Shown here: positions 16,959-26,946 of the stretch, in pieces
Layout: each line of letters opens with the position of its first letter
Numbering within the stretch: position 1 is the first letter of the stretch
Assembly: GCF_003932785.1 (NCBI RefSeq)
Contig: NZ_RQYT01000009.1
Span: forward strand, 29,452 to 93,451
Source: Arachnia propionica
GTDB taxonomy: Bacteria; Actinomycetota; Actinomycetes; Propionibacteriales; Propionibacteriaceae
DNA length: 64,000 nt
Direction of reading: 5' to 3'
Translations under genes and position numbers: made by a program
Notes under the pieces: model-generated
Seen by the model: only the letters and a program-made list of their open reading frames with translations
What the model was told of the DNA's origin: nothing
Database searches by the model: none

Positions 16959-19826
16959 CTACTCCTGCTCGAGCAGGGTGAGCGCCTCCTCGGCCTTCTG
17001 CTTGGCCTCCTGGTTCAGCCGCTGGTACCCGGCGAGGTCACCCGCCCGCAGTGCCTCATCCGCGGCGGCGTGCTTGTCGACGGCCTCCTTGACCAGTTCC
17101 TTGGCCCGTTCCGCCGGCGGCTGGGCCGATGGGACGGTGCCCTGGCTCGGGGTCTGACCCTCGACGGGCTGCTCACCCGTCGCGGCGCCCGCGTCGCCCT
17201 GGAACACCTGGTCGAGGGCGGCCTGGAGGGTGTCGCCGATTCCGACGTGCTCGCCGAACCGGACCACGACGAACCGCAGGGCGGGATAGCCGCCGCTGGT
17301 CTCACTCGTCTGCGTGTAGATGGGCTGCACGTACATGAGCCCGCCGCCCACGGGCAGGGTCAGCAGGTTGCCGTAGATCGCCCTGGCATTGCCCTGCCGG
17401 TTGAACGGGAGCAGCCGGTCCGCGACCGTCTCATTCGTGGAGATGGCGTTGTAGGTCTGCCCCGGTCCGGGGATCTGCTTGGCATCCGACAGCTTGAGCG
17501 CCCGCAGCTTCCCGTAGTCGGGGCTCGTCGCGTCGGCGTTGACGGCCAGGTACACCGACAGGTTCTCGCGCCCCCTCGGGACGAAGACCGTGGTGTTGGA
17601 GTAGTAGGCCTGGTCGTCGCCCGGCCACTTGATGGTGAGGAAGTACGGGGGCTCCTTGGTGCCCTGCTGCCCACCGTGGACGGGGTCCGACGGGACCTCC
17701 CAGATGTCCGACTGCTGGAAGAAGGTGTAGGGGTTCGTCGTGTGGTAGAGCCCCATCACCTGGCGCTGGACCTTGAACAGGTCCTGCGGGTACCGCAGGT
17801 GGGCCATGAGCTCCGGTGAGATCTCGGACTTCGGGGTGATGAGTCCCGGGTACACCTTCGACCAGGTCTTGAGGATCGGGTCCTCCTCGTCCCAGCCGTA
17901 GAGCGTGACGGTGCCGTCGTAGGCGTCAACGGTCGCCTTGACGGAGTTGCGCACGTAGTTGACCTGGGTGCCCCGCACCAGCTGGTTGCCGGTCGTGCGG
18001 GTGTCCCGGATCACGCTGGTCCAGTCAACCCGTGAGGAGTTCGGGAAGTCCGCACTCGTGGTGTAGGCGTCGATGATCCACACGATCCGACCGTTGACCG
18101 CGCTCGGGTAGGGGTCGGAGTCGACGGTGAGGAACGGGGCGACCTGGCGCACCCGTTCGACGGGGACCCGGTCGTGGAGCAACCGGGAGTCGGAGTTGAC
18201 ACGCTCGGACAGCAACAGGTTGACGTCCCCGAAGCGGATCGCGAACGCCGCCTTGTTGATGAAGTTCCCGATGGGGACCCCACCGGCTCCGGTGTAGGTG
18301 TACTTCGTCTCGGTGTGTCCCTCGCCACCGCCGGGGGTGTCGAGCTCGACGGGGTCCATCGACTCCGGGGCACCGGCGATCACCCAGTGGGTGGACTCCT
18401 CCCCGAAGTAGATCCGGGGCTGGTCGATGCCCAGCAGCCCCTCGGTGGGGATGCCGCCGGAGAAGAAGGTCGGCTCGCCGTTGGACTCACGCCGGTTGCC
18501 GTAGGCGGCCACCATCCCGTACCCGTGGGTGTAGACGGTGTGCTTGTTGTTCCACGTGTTGCCGGCCTCGACCACGTCGAGATCCAGTTCACGGGCAGCG
18601 ACCACGGCATCCGTCTCCCGCCCCTCGATGGCGTAGCGGTCGACGTCGAGGGTGGTCGGGAACCGGTAGTAGCCCCGGACCTGCTGCAGCTGTTCGAAGG
18701 TCTGCGCGATGACGGCCGGATCCATCAGACGGATGGCGGGCAGGGACTCCGCGTCCTGACGCAGCTGGCCCGCGCTCACCGTCGTGACCGCCTCGTAGTC
18801 GGTGATCTCGACGTCGTCGATGCCGAAGGCGTCCCGGGTGGCGGCGATGTTGTTGGCGATCCAGGGCCGTTCCAGATCGGGCTCGTTGGGCTTGACCACG
18901 AAGCTGTGGATCACCCACGGGTAGACCGAGGAGACGATGAGCGACGACACCACGAGCAGACCGACGGAGACCCCGGGGATGCTCCAGCGCACCTTGACCG
19001 CGTTGTAGAAGCAGAGCAGGGCGCAGATGATGGCGATGCAGGCGATGATGAGGCTGGCCGGGATCCGCGCGGTGGCGTCGGTGTAGTTGACGCCCGTGAA
19101 CAGGCTGTTCTGCGTGGTGAGGAAGCCGTACCGGTCGAGGAACATCGAGATGCCGTAGAGCAGCAGGGCGACCCCCAGCAGCACGGAGACCTGCTGCTGG
19201 GCGGGTTTGCCCGCCCGAAGGTTCCCGGAGCCGCGGAAGGCGGCCGCGTTGATGGACCCGGTCAGGAAGTGCACCATGAGCGCCCCCACGAGCGCCGCGA
19301 CGACGACGAGGGTGAGGAACGAGATGACGAAGCGCCACCAGGGCAGGTGGAAGACGTAGAAGGAGGCGTCCAGTCCGAACACCGCGTCCTTCGACCCGAA
19401 CTCCGTTGCACGGATCCAGGCGAGGAACGTCTGGTCCTGCCCGGAGGCGAACGCCCCGCCGAGGGCCACGCCGACCAGCGCCGGCACGAGCATCATGATC
19501 CGGGAGCGACGATCCAGGTTGTCCCGGAGCTGGATGAGGAACTCGGAGTCCAGGTTGCTGCGTCTGATCGGTGGCCGGAGCCGGTAGGCCAGGGTCATCG
19601 ACGCGAAGACCGCCGCCCCCATGAGCAGGCCGAACACGACGAACAGCCCGACCCGGGCCGTCAGCTGGGTGACGAAGACCGTGGTCGCGGAGACGCTGCG
19701 GAACCACAGGAAGTCGGTCCAGAAGCGGGCAGCCAGTGCGGCGACGAGGGCCAGCACGCCCAGGATCCCGACCGTGATGATGAGGGGACTGCGGCGGGGG
19801 GCCTCCAGGGCCTCAGCAGCCATCAT
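16959..19826 (-). CDS. UPF0182 family membrane protein
   Basis: Large protein of 955 aa: seven hydrophobic spans within about the first 330 residues, then a long extracytoplasmic part (including FFSGGIPTEGLLGIDQPRIYF in two blocks), and an acidic Ala/Gln/Glu-rich C-terminal tail likely to form a coiled coil. This is the layout of the actinobacterial UPF0182 family (Rv3193c in Mycobacterium tuberculosis). Its ATG overlaps the stop of the PPA1309-family gene, and the Lon/PDZ and DUF2342 genes lie close by, matching the known actinobacterial neighbourhood. The molecular function is unknown. Confidence 0.92.
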   Translation of the reverse strand: MMAAEALEAPRRSPLIITVGILGVLALVAALAARFWTDFLWFRSVSATTVFVTQLTARVGLFVVFGLLMGAAVFASMTLAYRLRPPIRRSNLDSEFLIQLRDNLDRRSRIMMLVPALVGVALGGAFASGQDQTFLAWIRATEFGSKDAVFGLDASFYVFHLPWWRFVISFLTLVVVAALVGALMVHFLTGSINAAAFRGSGNLRAGKPAQQQVSVLLGVALLLYGISMFLDRYGFLTTQNSLFTGVNYTDATARIPASLIIACIAIICALLCFYNAVKVRWSIPGVSVGLLVVSSLIVSSVYPWVIHSFVVKPNEPDLERPWIANNIAATRDAFGIDDVEITDYEAVTTVSAGQLRQDAESLPAIRLMDPAVIAQTFEQLQQVRGYYRFPTTLDVDRYAIEGRETDAVVAARELDLDVVEAGNTWNNKHTVYTHGYGMVAAYGNRRESNGEPTFFSGGIPTEGLLGIDQPRIYFGEESTHWVIAGAPESMDPVELDTPGGGEGHTETKYTYTGAGGVPIGNFINKAAFAIRFGDVNLLLSERVNSDSRLLHDRVPVERVRQVAPFLTVDSDPYPSAVNGRIVWIIDAYTTSADFPNSSRVDWTSVIRDTRTTGNQLVRGTQVNYVRNSVKATVDAYDGTVTLYGWDEEDPILKTWSKVYPGLITPKSEISPELMAHLRYPQDLFKVQRQVMGLYHTTNPYTFFQQSDIWEVPSDPVHGGQQGTKEPPYFLTIKWPGDDQAYYSNTTVFVPRGRENLSVYLAVNADATSPDYGKLRALKLSDAKQIPGPGQTYNAISTNETVADRLLPFNRQGNARAIYGNLLTLPVGGGLMYVQPIYTQTSETSGGYPALRFVVVRFGEHVGIGDTLQAALDQVFQGDAGAATGEQPVEGQTPSQGTVPSAQPPAERAKELVKEAVDKHAAADEALRAGDLAGYQRLNQEAKQKAEEALTLLEQE

Positions 19827-20344
19827 GCCTCCTTGCTCAGGGTGGAGAGGAGCGCGTCGGCCAGTCCGGGGACCAGGTCCTCGGCACCGAGCAGATCCTC
19901 GGGGTTGGACACGAGCCGGGCCAGGCCATGCCTGGTCCCGTCACGCAGGACACCGACGACGAAACGCACATCGGTGCGCGCCGGGTGGGAGTTGACGAAG
20001 TCGACGGCCTTGTCGTCGTCCTCCGGGATCTCCCCCTCGAACTCGGGGGGGAGCAGGGCGCGTTCCATGGCGAGCGCACAGCCCAGCACCGTGTCCGGCC
20101 AGGAGATGCGCTGCAGCCGCTCGAACAGGTCGTCACCGACGGTGAACTCGTCCTGTTCGATGGCGGTCAGGGAGTCCGGCGCGGTCTGCGCGACCCTGTC
20201 CCGCAGCTGTGGTTCGAGTTCGAGCAGCGCCCCCGTCTCCACGAGGGCGAAGAGGCGGGCTGGCTGGTCCCAGCCGAGCTGGGAGACGTGACGTTCGATC
20301 TCCGCGAGGGCGGCCAGCAATCGGCTCTGGTCTTTCTCACTCAC
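19823..20344 (-). CDS. PPA1309 family protein
   Basis: Soluble acidic protein of 173 aa, starting at a GTG that overlaps the Lon/PDZ protease stop by 8 bp. Recognisable blocks are LGWDQPARLFALV near residue 24, ISWPDTVLGCALAMER near 80, and ARTDVRFVVGVLRDGTRHGLAR near 122. Together with its place between a UPF0182 and a PDZ-Lon gene these fit the family named after a propionibacterial gene. No catalytic motif is visible. The function is unknown. Confidence 0.8.
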   Translation of the reverse strand: MSEKDQSRLLAALAEIERHVSQLGWDQPARLFALVETGALLELEPQLRDRVAQTAPDSLTAIEQDEFTVGDDLFERLQRISWPDTVLGCALAMERALLPPEFEGEIPEDDDKAVDFVNSHPARTDVRFVVGVLRDGTRHGLARLVSNPEDLLGAEDLVPGLADALLSTLSKEA

Positions 20345-21377
20345 AGGTGGGAACCTCCTCGTTGGGTTTGCCTTCCTCCAGCATCTGGAGCGCCGCGATG
20401 GCGTCCTTCAGCGTCGAGACGGGGATGAGGCGCAACGACGTCCGCAGTCCCCCGAGGTCGGCGCAGTTCGTCCGGGGCAGCAGGAAGACCTTCGCCCCGG
20501 CCTTCTCCGCCCCCTTGATCTTCTCCCGGACACCACCGATGGCAGAGACCTTGCCCGCCGCGTCGATCGCTCCGGTTCCCGCGACGACCGAGCCCTCCGT
20601 GAGCACGCCGTCGCTGATGCGGTCGTAGACGGCGAGCGCGAAGACGAGCCCTGCCGACGGGCCGACGATGTCCGGGTCGATGCGGTAGTTCACCGTCGGC
20701 GCGTACCGGTAGCCGATGCTGGTGGTGATGCCGACGCTCGCGGCACCGTCCGCCCCGGCGACCGCCGTGACGGTCACGTTGGTGACCTCACCGCCGCGGA
20801 TCACCCGGAACACGATCGGGTCGCCGACGTTGCGGCGGCGCACGGCGTCGCGCACCGCCTCCGCCTTCGACACGTCCTCGTTGTCGATCGCCTCGATGAG
20901 GTCACCCGGCTCCAGGACCCCGTGGGAGGGGCCGGACAGCACGACCCCCGAGACCATGGGCATCGCCGTCACCGCCTGACCCGCCGCCCTCAGCGCGGCG
21001 ACCGTGGCGTTGACCCGGGAGGTGTCCATCATCGCGACGGCCTCGCTCTGGACCTCCTCGTTCGACTTGCCCGCCGGGTAGACGACATCCCGCGGCAGGG
21101 CGTCGGAGTCCTCGACCAGATGGGCGATGAGGGCCTCGGGCAGGCTGACGCTGGAGTCGACGCGGCTGGTGGAGACGGTGGTCATGAGCAGCGTGCCGCC
21201 ACTCGAACTCGTCGGCAGCCCCGAGATCTCGATGAGGGGGCCATCGCTGGTCGAGCTCAGCACGTCGACGGTCTGTCCGGGACGCCACGTGACGAAGGGA
21301 ACGGGGGTCAGCACGATCGCGACGGCCAACATGACGAACAGCACCGAGGACACCACCGCGACCAGATTGCGCGACAC
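20337..21377 (-). CDS. PDZ / Lon-type (S16) membrane-anchored protease, YlbL-like
   Basis: 346-aa protein: an N-terminal anchor at about 5-27, a PDZ domain around residues 125-205 (VLSGPSHGVLEPGDLIEAIDNEDV in part), and a Lon-type proteolytic domain with the catalytic serine in DIVGPSAGLVFAL and lysine in GAEKAGAKVFLLP, the Ser-Lys dyad of S16 peptidases. There is no ATPase domain, as in the YlbL/Rv3194c group. The start is the GTG at 21377, preceded by GGAAGGGGG; the open frame upstream lacks conservation. It is divergent from the DUF2342 gene. Substrates are unknown. Confidence 0.9.
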   Translation of the reverse strand: MSRNLVAVVSSVLFVMLAVAIVLTPVPFVTWRPGQTVDVLSSTSDGPLIEISGLPTSSSGGTLLMTTVSTSRVDSSVSLPEALIAHLVEDSDALPRDVVYPAGKSNEEVQSEAVAMMDTSRVNATVAALRAAGQAVTAMPMVSGVVLSGPSHGVLEPGDLIEAIDNEDVSKAEAVRDAVRRRNVGDPIVFRVIRGGEVTNVTVTAVAGADGAASVGITTSIGYRYAPTVNYRIDPDIVGPSAGLVFALAVYDRISDGVLTEGSVVAGTGAIDAAGKVSAIGGVREKIKGAEKAGAKVFLLPRTNCADLGGLRTSLRLIPVSTLKDAIAALQMLEEGKPNEEVPTCE

Positions 21378-21504
21378 ACCATCCCCCTTCCTCGTTGCCC
21401 TGTGGGTGTGGGAAAGCGTACCAAGCCCGCCAGCACACGATCTGACGCGATCTCTTGGTGCCATGAGGTTCAATGGATGTCTGAGTCATCGTGAAAGGGG
21501 CGTC

Positions 21505-22803
21505 ATGACCACTCCAGGAGGTTTCGACTTCGAGCAGCTCCGCCGGATGCTGGAGCAGCTCGGCCTTGAGGCCGACAACCTCAACCTGGCCGATCTGATG
21601 GGGCGGATGCAGCACCTGCAGGCGGCCGGAGGAATCGGCTTCACCCCTGCGGACCAGGACCCGGACGCGGCCTGGCGCACCACCATCACGCGCGCCATCA
21701 ACGCGACCCGGGAGCTGGGCCCGGACCCGGAGCACTCGGCACAGGAGAAACTCGCCATCGCGGATGCGGAACGGCTGGCCCAGTCCTGGCTGGACCCGGT
21801 GACGTCGTTCAGCGCGGCCGGCGTGCCGCCCCTGACGCTGCGGCGCAGCGAATGGCTCCTGGCCACCTCCGAGGGCTGGCGCAAGCTCGTCGAGCCCATC
21901 ATCGAGGGCCTGGCCGTGGCGCTCCAGCGCGGGGCCGGGGACCCGACCGATCCGGAGCTGCAGGGCCTGAGCGCCATGCTGGCCCCCATGATGCGCACCG
22001 CCGCCTCCCTGGTGTACCGGGAGCGTCTCGGCAGGGTGCTGGCCGCCGTGGCCGCGTCGACCCTCACCGGCTCGGAGATCGGCATCCGGCTCGCTACCGG
22101 CTCCCAGGCGACGATCCTCCCCATCAACGTCGCGGAGTTCACCCGCGACCTCGACCTCCCCGAGGGCGACGTGGTGCTCCACCTGCTGCTGCGCGAGGCG
22201 GCCCGGCAGCGCCTGTTCGACTCGGTGGGCTGGCTGACCCCGCAGCTCGAGGCCCTCCTCGCGCACTTCGCCCGGGAGATCCACATCGACTTCGAGGCCC
22301 TGACGGAGCAGCTGCACCCCGCCATGGAGGAGATGAACCTGGAGGAGATCGTCGCCGTGAGCGAACAGGTGCAGCGTTCGTTCTTCAAGCCAGCCTCCAC
22401 CCCCACGCAGCTGGAGATCCTCGGGCGGCTCGAGGTCCTGCTGGCCCTCATCGAGGGCTGGGTGGACCATGTCGTGGCGAGCGCCGCCCAGCACATGCCG
22501 ACGGCCCCGCAGCTGGCCGAGGTGGTGCGTCGCCGCCGGGCCTCCGGCGGCCCGATCCGGGACGTGTTCAAGGATCTCCTCGGGTTGGAGCTCCACCCGA
22601 GGCTCGTACGCGACGCCGAGAACCTGTGGGCCTCGCAGGAGCACGCCCACGGCCCGGAGGCCCGCGACGCGATCTGGCGCCATCCCGATCTGTTGCCGAC
22701 CGCGAAGCACCTCGCGGATCCCCTGTCCTACGTCCATCCCGATCACCGGACGGATGACGAGGGTGACCTCGACGCGGAGCTGCGCAGGCTGTTGGGGGAT
22801 TGA
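21505..22803 (+). CDS. DUF2342 family protein (putative zinc-dependent metalloprotease)
   Basis: 432-aa soluble protein with the family hallmark HLLLREAARQRLFDSVGWL (about residues 228-246). The family is annotated in databases as zinc-dependent metalloprotease, but I see no canonical HExxH in this copy, so peptidase activity remains a family-level prediction. The ATG at 21505 follows GAAAGGGG. It diverges from the PDZ-Lon gene and converges on uvrD2, the same order as Rv3194c-Rv3195-Rv3198c in M. tuberculosis. Confidence 0.82.
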   Translation: MTTPGGFDFEQLRRMLEQLGLEADNLNLADLMGRMQHLQAAGGIGFTPADQDPDAAWRTTITRAINATRELGPDPEHSAQEKLAIADAERLAQSWLDPVTSFSAAGVPPLTLRRSEWLLATSEGWRKLVEPIIEGLAVALQRGAGDPTDPELQGLSAMLAPMMRTAASLVYRERLGRVLAAVAASTLTGSEIGIRLATGSQATILPINVAEFTRDLDLPEGDVVLHLLLREAARQRLFDSVGWLTPQLEALLAHFAREIHIDFEALTEQLHPAMEEMNLEEIVAVSEQVQRSFFKPASTPTQLEILGRLEVLLALIEGWVDHVVASAAQHMPTAPQLAEVVRRRRASGGPIRDVFKDLLGLELHPRLVRDAENLWASQEHAHGPEARDAIWRHPDLLPTAKHLADPLSYVHPDHRTDDEGDLDAELRRLLGD

Positions 22804-22813
22804 TCCCTCCCCC
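22794..22813. terminator. Short GC hairpin after the DUF2342 gene
   Basis: GGGGGA (22794-22799) and TCCCCC (22808-22813) form a 6-bp stem across the DUF2342 stop codon. The 101-bp convergent gap to uvrD2 contains no open frame I would defend. The hairpin is a weak terminator candidate. Confidence 0.3.
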
Positions 22814-22904
22814 TTGACGGGGACCCCCTCGACAGGATTGACTATGTGCAGGTCCTCATCCGGGCCGGCACGCAGGGGAAGGCGAGCCACCGGATGGGGA
22901 CCTC

Positions 22905-24944
22905 TCACGTCGAGGCCGAGAGATGCCCCCGGATGACGTCCAGCACTGCATCGCCGTACCGGTCCACCTTCACCGCCCCGATGCCCGGGAGCCTGAGCAG
23001 CCCGGCCCGGTCAGTCGGCACCGCCTCGGCGATGGCCTGGAGGGTGGCGTCCGTGAACACCACGAAGGCGGGCTGTGAGGCCGCCTTCGCCGTCTCCAGC
23101 CGCCACTGCTTCAGCACCGCCAGGAGCTCCTCGTCGTAGGGGGCCTCACAGTCGTGGTGGCGTCCCAGCTTGCGTTCCGCCGCGTCGTGGAGCTGCCCCT
23201 CACACACCGAGCAGGTGCGCGAACGCAGACTTCTCCTCGGCTTCGGGTCCTCCCGGGTCGCGGGTGTGGCCGCGCCCGGCACCAGATTGGTGAGGAACCT
23301 CGACCGGGTGCCACGCCCCCTGGCCGGGGAGGTGGGCCAGGACAAGCGCAGCCGCTTGCGGGCCCGGGTGACGGCGACGTGCAGGAGCCGCCGCTCCTCC
23401 GACAGCGCCGGCTCCTCCTGGCTCAGGGCGAAGGGCACCATGCCCTCCCGCACCCCGACGACGGCGACGGCGTCCCATTCCAGGCCCTTCGCGGCGTGCA
23501 TGGTGGCGAGCGTGACCACGCTCGTCGTCGGCGGTGTCTCGAGGCTCATGTGCTCGGCGAGCCAGGCACCGAACTCGGGGCCGCTCCAGTCGGGATCGGC
23601 GGTCTCCTGGTCGCGGATCATGTGCACCAGCGCCGAGACCGATTCCCAGCGCTCCCGCTGCGCCCCCATGCCCGTGGGCGCCTCCTCCTGCCAGCGGATC
23701 GCGGCGAGCACGAGGTCGAGGAGTTGCCGGGGCGTCGCGGTGGGGCGTTCGGTGACGAGTCGTTGCAGCCGCGTGACGACGTCGCGAACCTCGGGACGCT
23801 CCCAGAACCGATCGGTGCCCTTGACCTGGTAGGGGATCCGTTCCGCGTCGAGCGCCGCCTCGAGCACGGGCGACTGCGCGTTGATGCGGTAGAGGACGGC
23901 GCACTCCCCCCACGGCACCCCCTCCTCTCGACGCTCCCGCAACCACGCGACCACCGCCTGCGCCTCGTCCTCCTCCGTCCCCTCGGCCACGAACTCGGGT
24001 GGAGTCCCGGGCCCGTGCGTCGCACGCAGGTCCGCCGATCCCCGGTGGCGACGAACGACCCGGTTCGCCAGGTCGACGATGGTCCCGCTGGAGCGGTAGT
24101 TGCGGACGAGGCGCACGGTCCTGGCGCCGTCGTGCTCCCGGGCGAAGCCGAGCAGGAAATCGGCCCGCGCCCCCGCGAAACCGTGGATGGCCTGCTGGGG
24201 GTCGCCGACGACGCAGATGTCGGGGCGGCCGTCGACCCACTGGGAGATGAGGCGGTGCTGGATGGCCGAGACGTCCTGGTACTCGTCGACCACGAAGTGG
24301 CGGTAGGTGGTGCGGATCTGCTCCGCGACGGCCGGGTGCTCCGCGATCATGGACGCGGCGCAGAGCAGGATGTCGTCGAAGTCCACCACGCCCGCCGCCG
24401 ATTTCACGTTCTCGTAGCCCATCATCACCTGGGCGACGCGCTCGGGTTCCACCCCCGCCACCTCGCGCCCCCGCGCCAGCTCCGGGTACCGGGCGGGCGG
24501 GACGTTGCTCGACTTCGCCCACCCGATCTCGGCGGCGAGGTCGCGCACGAGCGCGGTCTCGGAGTTCCCGAGCACCTGGTTGGTGGCCCTGGCCACGAGC
24601 GCGAAGGCGTTGTCGGCGACGGCGGGGAACTCCGAGCCGTAGGCCCTCGGCCAGAAGTATCGGCACTGGCTGAGGGCGGCCGCATGGATGGTGCGTGCGG
24701 TCACCCGACGCACCCCGAGCCCCGCGAGTCGGGTCTTGAGTTCCCCCGCGGCCCGGGTGGTGAAGGTCACGGCGAGGGTGGCGTTGGCGGCATAGCGACC
24801 CTCCCGGACGGCGTGGGCGACGCGATGGGTGATGGCCCGGGTCTTTCCCGTCCCGGCCCCGGCCAGCACGGCGAGGGGGGCGTCCAGCAGTGTCGCGACC
24901 TGGCGCTGTTCCGGGTCGAGCGCGTCGAGGATCGGATCGTTCAT
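22905..24944 (-). CDS. uvrD2: UvrD2-like superfamily 1 DNA helicase with HRDC domain
   Basis: ATP-dependent 3'-5' DNA helicase of 679 aa. SF1 motifs in order: Walker A LAGAGTGKTRAITH (about 29-42), DEYQD (motif II), GDPQQAIHGFAGA (III), TMHAAKGLEWDAV (V) and VAVTRARKRLRL (VI). After the motor there is a CxxC...HxxC zinc-type cluster (TCSVCEGQ ... HHDC, about 575-598) and a C-terminal HRDC domain. That combination is typical of mycobacterial UvrD2, which has a cysteine cluster there. The ATG at 24944 overlaps the upstream PH-domain gene stop; the open frame continues further upstream but only in the wrong frame of that gene. Confidence 0.93.
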   Translation of the reverse strand: MNDPILDALDPEQRQVATLLDAPLAVLAGAGTGKTRAITHRVAHAVREGRYAANATLAVTFTTRAAGELKTRLAGLGVRRVTARTIHAAALSQCRYFWPRAYGSEFPAVADNAFALVARATNQVLGNSETALVRDLAAEIGWAKSSNVPPARYPELARGREVAGVEPERVAQVMMGYENVKSAAGVVDFDDILLCAASMIAEHPAVAEQIRTTYRHFVVDEYQDVSAIQHRLISQWVDGRPDICVVGDPQQAIHGFAGARADFLLGFAREHDGARTVRLVRNYRSSGTIVDLANRVVRRHRGSADLRATHGPGTPPEFVAEGTEEDEAQAVVAWLRERREEGVPWGECAVLYRINAQSPVLEAALDAERIPYQVKGTDRFWERPEVRDVVTRLQRLVTERPTATPRQLLDLVLAAIRWQEEAPTGMGAQRERWESVSALVHMIRDQETADPDWSGPEFGAWLAEHMSLETPPTTSVVTLATMHAAKGLEWDAVAVVGVREGMVPFALSQEEPALSEERRLLHVAVTRARKRLRLSWPTSPARGRGTRSRFLTNLVPGAATPATREDPKPRRSLRSRTCSVCEGQLHDAAERKLGRHHDCEAPYDEELLAVLKQWRLETAKAASQPAFVVFTDATLQAIAEAVPTDRAGLLRLPGIGAVKVDRYGDAVLDVIRGHLSAST

Positions 24945-26395
24945 GCCGTCGGCCTCTCCGCGGCCAGGAGCCGTCGCCGGACCCGCTCGACGTCCTCGGC
25001 CGTGGCCCGGAGAGTCCAGTGACGTTCGGGACTTCCGGTGTAGGTGCTGAACCAGGCGCCGACGAGGCGGCCCGCCACGTGGCTCGCCCCGACCGCGTGG
25101 ACGGATCCGAGGCGCACCGTGGTGGTCTTCTCCCCCACGAGATCGCGCCGCACCACGACGATGTCCTTCGCCTTGTCGATGTGGAAGCGCGTGAAGAAAC
25201 GGCCGAGGATCAGCAGGGGAACCGCCCAGGCCAGGGCCAGGGCGAGCGCGATCCCCCATCCGGACGGGCGGACGAGCCACATCACGACACCCGTGACGAC
25301 GAGGGGCAGCGAGACGAGGAGCAGCTTCCCGAGCGAGGCGAGGACGCGGGAACGCGGCTCCACCAGGGAACCCGAGGGGGTGATGTCGGCGAAGTGTTCG
25401 TGGGCGATGGCCTCGACCGTGGCTATCGGCAGGGTCGGCAGCACGGTGTTGGTCTCCGTCTCGAGGTCCTGATCGCGGGTGAGCACCCCGAGCCGGGCGC
25501 GACCGAGGATCCGTTCCACGAGGTTCCGGTGCACGACGAGGCCACGCACGGCCGCCGGGTCGAACCGACGGTCCTTGCGTTCGATGAGTCCGTAGGTGGT
25601 CACCAACCGCCCGCCCACGATGCGGACGTGGAAGTCGTTGAACTTCACGACGGTGGAGACGAGCCCGACGGCCAGGGCCGCGACGAGGACCGCAGTCACT
25701 TTGCCCCAGACCGGCACGCCGTCGAACACGGAGAGGTAGCCGTCGAGGACGGGAAGGTCGTCGACGAACTCCCACAGCGAGATCAGGCCGCCGGCTCCCA
25801 GGAGCAGGATCTGGCCCCGCACCAGGGCCATGACGACCAGGTCGGCGACGCTCGCCCGATAGATGGGGACGATCTCCTCGCGTGGCTCTGTCGGCGCTGC
25901 GCCACCCGGAACATCCGGGGAGGGCTCCTCGACCGCCACCGGGGTGGCGGGCTGCTCGACAGCGACTCCCCCGGCCCGCTGCTGGATCTCGGCGAGGAGG
26001 GCGGCATCCACCCCGGCGAAGGTGATCCCGCCGGTGGAGCCTCCCTCCTGGGTGAGGTGGACCTCGTGGAGCCCCAGGAGTCGCTGACCCCAGTGCTGGG
26101 TGACGTCGACAGCGGTCATGGCGTCCCACGCCATGGTCCGCACCGAACGGGTGAACACCCCGGAGCGTCGTTCCACCCCGTTGGGCAGGAACCGGAACCG
26201 GGTGAAGTACCAGCTGAAGGGGTGGGAGACCAGCTGGAGGGCAAGGAGCGCGAGCAGGACCCAGGAGAACCTCGAGACGAGGCTGTCGGGGGTCTGCGAT
26301 CCGACAGCCAGCAGGATGACGAGAGCCAAGGTCTGCCCCGCGTCCTTGAACAGACTCGCCAGGATGCTGCGCGCTGGGCAGCGGAAGGAGTTCAC
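24941..26395 (-). CDS. Membrane protein with two or three bPH2 (YdbT-type) domains
   Basis: 484-aa membrane protein with hydrophobic pairs near residues 15-55, 185-240 and 355-400, each followed by a bacterial PH-like region (for example VVKFNDFHVRIVGGRLVTTYGLIERKD in blocks, and FTRFHIDKAKDIVVVRRDLVGEK). This is the YdbT/DUF304 pattern. It begins at a GTG overlapping the smaller PH-domain gene stop (GTGA), so the two are co-translated, like YdbS-YdbT in Bacillus, where they contribute to bacteriocin resistance. The role here is not known. Confidence 0.85.
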   Translation of the reverse strand: MNSFRCPARSILASLFKDAGQTLALVILLAVGSQTPDSLVSRFSWVLLALLALQLVSHPFSWYFTRFRFLPNGVERRSGVFTRSVRTMAWDAMTAVDVTQHWGQRLLGLHEVHLTQEGGSTGGITFAGVDAALLAEIQQRAGGVAVEQPATPVAVEEPSPDVPGGAAPTEPREEIVPIYRASVADLVVMALVRGQILLLGAGGLISLWEFVDDLPVLDGYLSVFDGVPVWGKVTAVLVAALAVGLVSTVVKFNDFHVRIVGGRLVTTYGLIERKDRRFDPAAVRGLVVHRNLVERILGRARLGVLTRDQDLETETNTVLPTLPIATVEAIAHEHFADITPSGSLVEPRSRVLASLGKLLLVSLPLVVTGVVMWLVRPSGWGIALALALAWAVPLLILGRFFTRFHIDKAKDIVVVRRDLVGEKTTTVRLGSVHAVGASHVAGRLVGAWFSTYTGSPERHWTLRATAEDVERVRRRLLAAERPTA

Positions 26396-26850
26396 CGCTC
26401 CTCCCGTTCTGCCGCCTCGAGGATGAGGACCCGCAGCCGTTCCGCCTCGTCGGGGTGGACGGACCCGATCTCGTGCTCGCCCACCACCTGGTGGACGGTG
26501 ACCGTGGCGAGGTTGAACCGGCGCTGGATCGGCCCCTCCGTCACCACGGCGTTGAGGATCTTCGGGGTGGCGATGGTGACGGTCCTGAGCAGGAGGCGGC
26601 CCTGGGTGATGAACACCTCCCGGTCGTTCACCCGGTACCCGTGGTTGCGGAACCTGAGCGGGATCAGGATGAGCTGGACGACGGTGAGGACCACGATGCC
26701 CGCCGGGACGAGGAGCCACCACGTCGACCAACCGAACCACAGGACGGCCGCGACGCCCGCCACCGTCGTCACGACCCCCCAGAGGAGGTTCGACACCAAC
26801 CAGTAGGCTCGGGTGGGGGCGGGAAGTCTCGTCAGATCACCTTGGGTCAT
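26392..26850 (-). CDS. Small bPH2 (YdbS-type) membrane protein
   Basis: 152-aa protein: cytoplasmic head, two membrane spans (about 20-40 and 45-65), then one bPH2 domain containing LRFRNHGYRVNDREVFITQG and TVTIATPKILNAVVTEGPIQRRFNLATV in separate blocks; the tail is charged (EAAEREER). The QRRFxLATV piece is a common DUF304 signature. It is the first gene of a two-gene unit with the larger PH-domain protein. Function unknown. Confidence 0.85.
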   Translation of the reverse strand: MTQGDLTRLPAPTRAYWLVSNLLWGVVTTVAGVAAVLWFGWSTWWLLVPAGIVVLTVVQLILIPLRFRNHGYRVNDREVFITQGRLLLRTVTIATPKILNAVVTEGPIQRRFNLATVTVHQVVGEHEIGSVHPDEAERLRVLILEAAEREER

Positions 26851-26946
26851 CCTGTGTCCTCTCCGAACGCAGCGTGTGGCTGGGGCGCGGTCATCGCCTC
26901 AACACTATGCCCTCCCACCGACAACCGGCGGTTGTGACAACCTCTG

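Noticed and set aside
22905..26129. One continuous 1074-codon frame covering uvrD2 and part of the PH-domain gene
   Set aside because: Only the part from 24944 resembles UvrD2; the upstream part is a low-complexity shadow of the PH-domain gene, which has clear membrane and bPH2 motifs.
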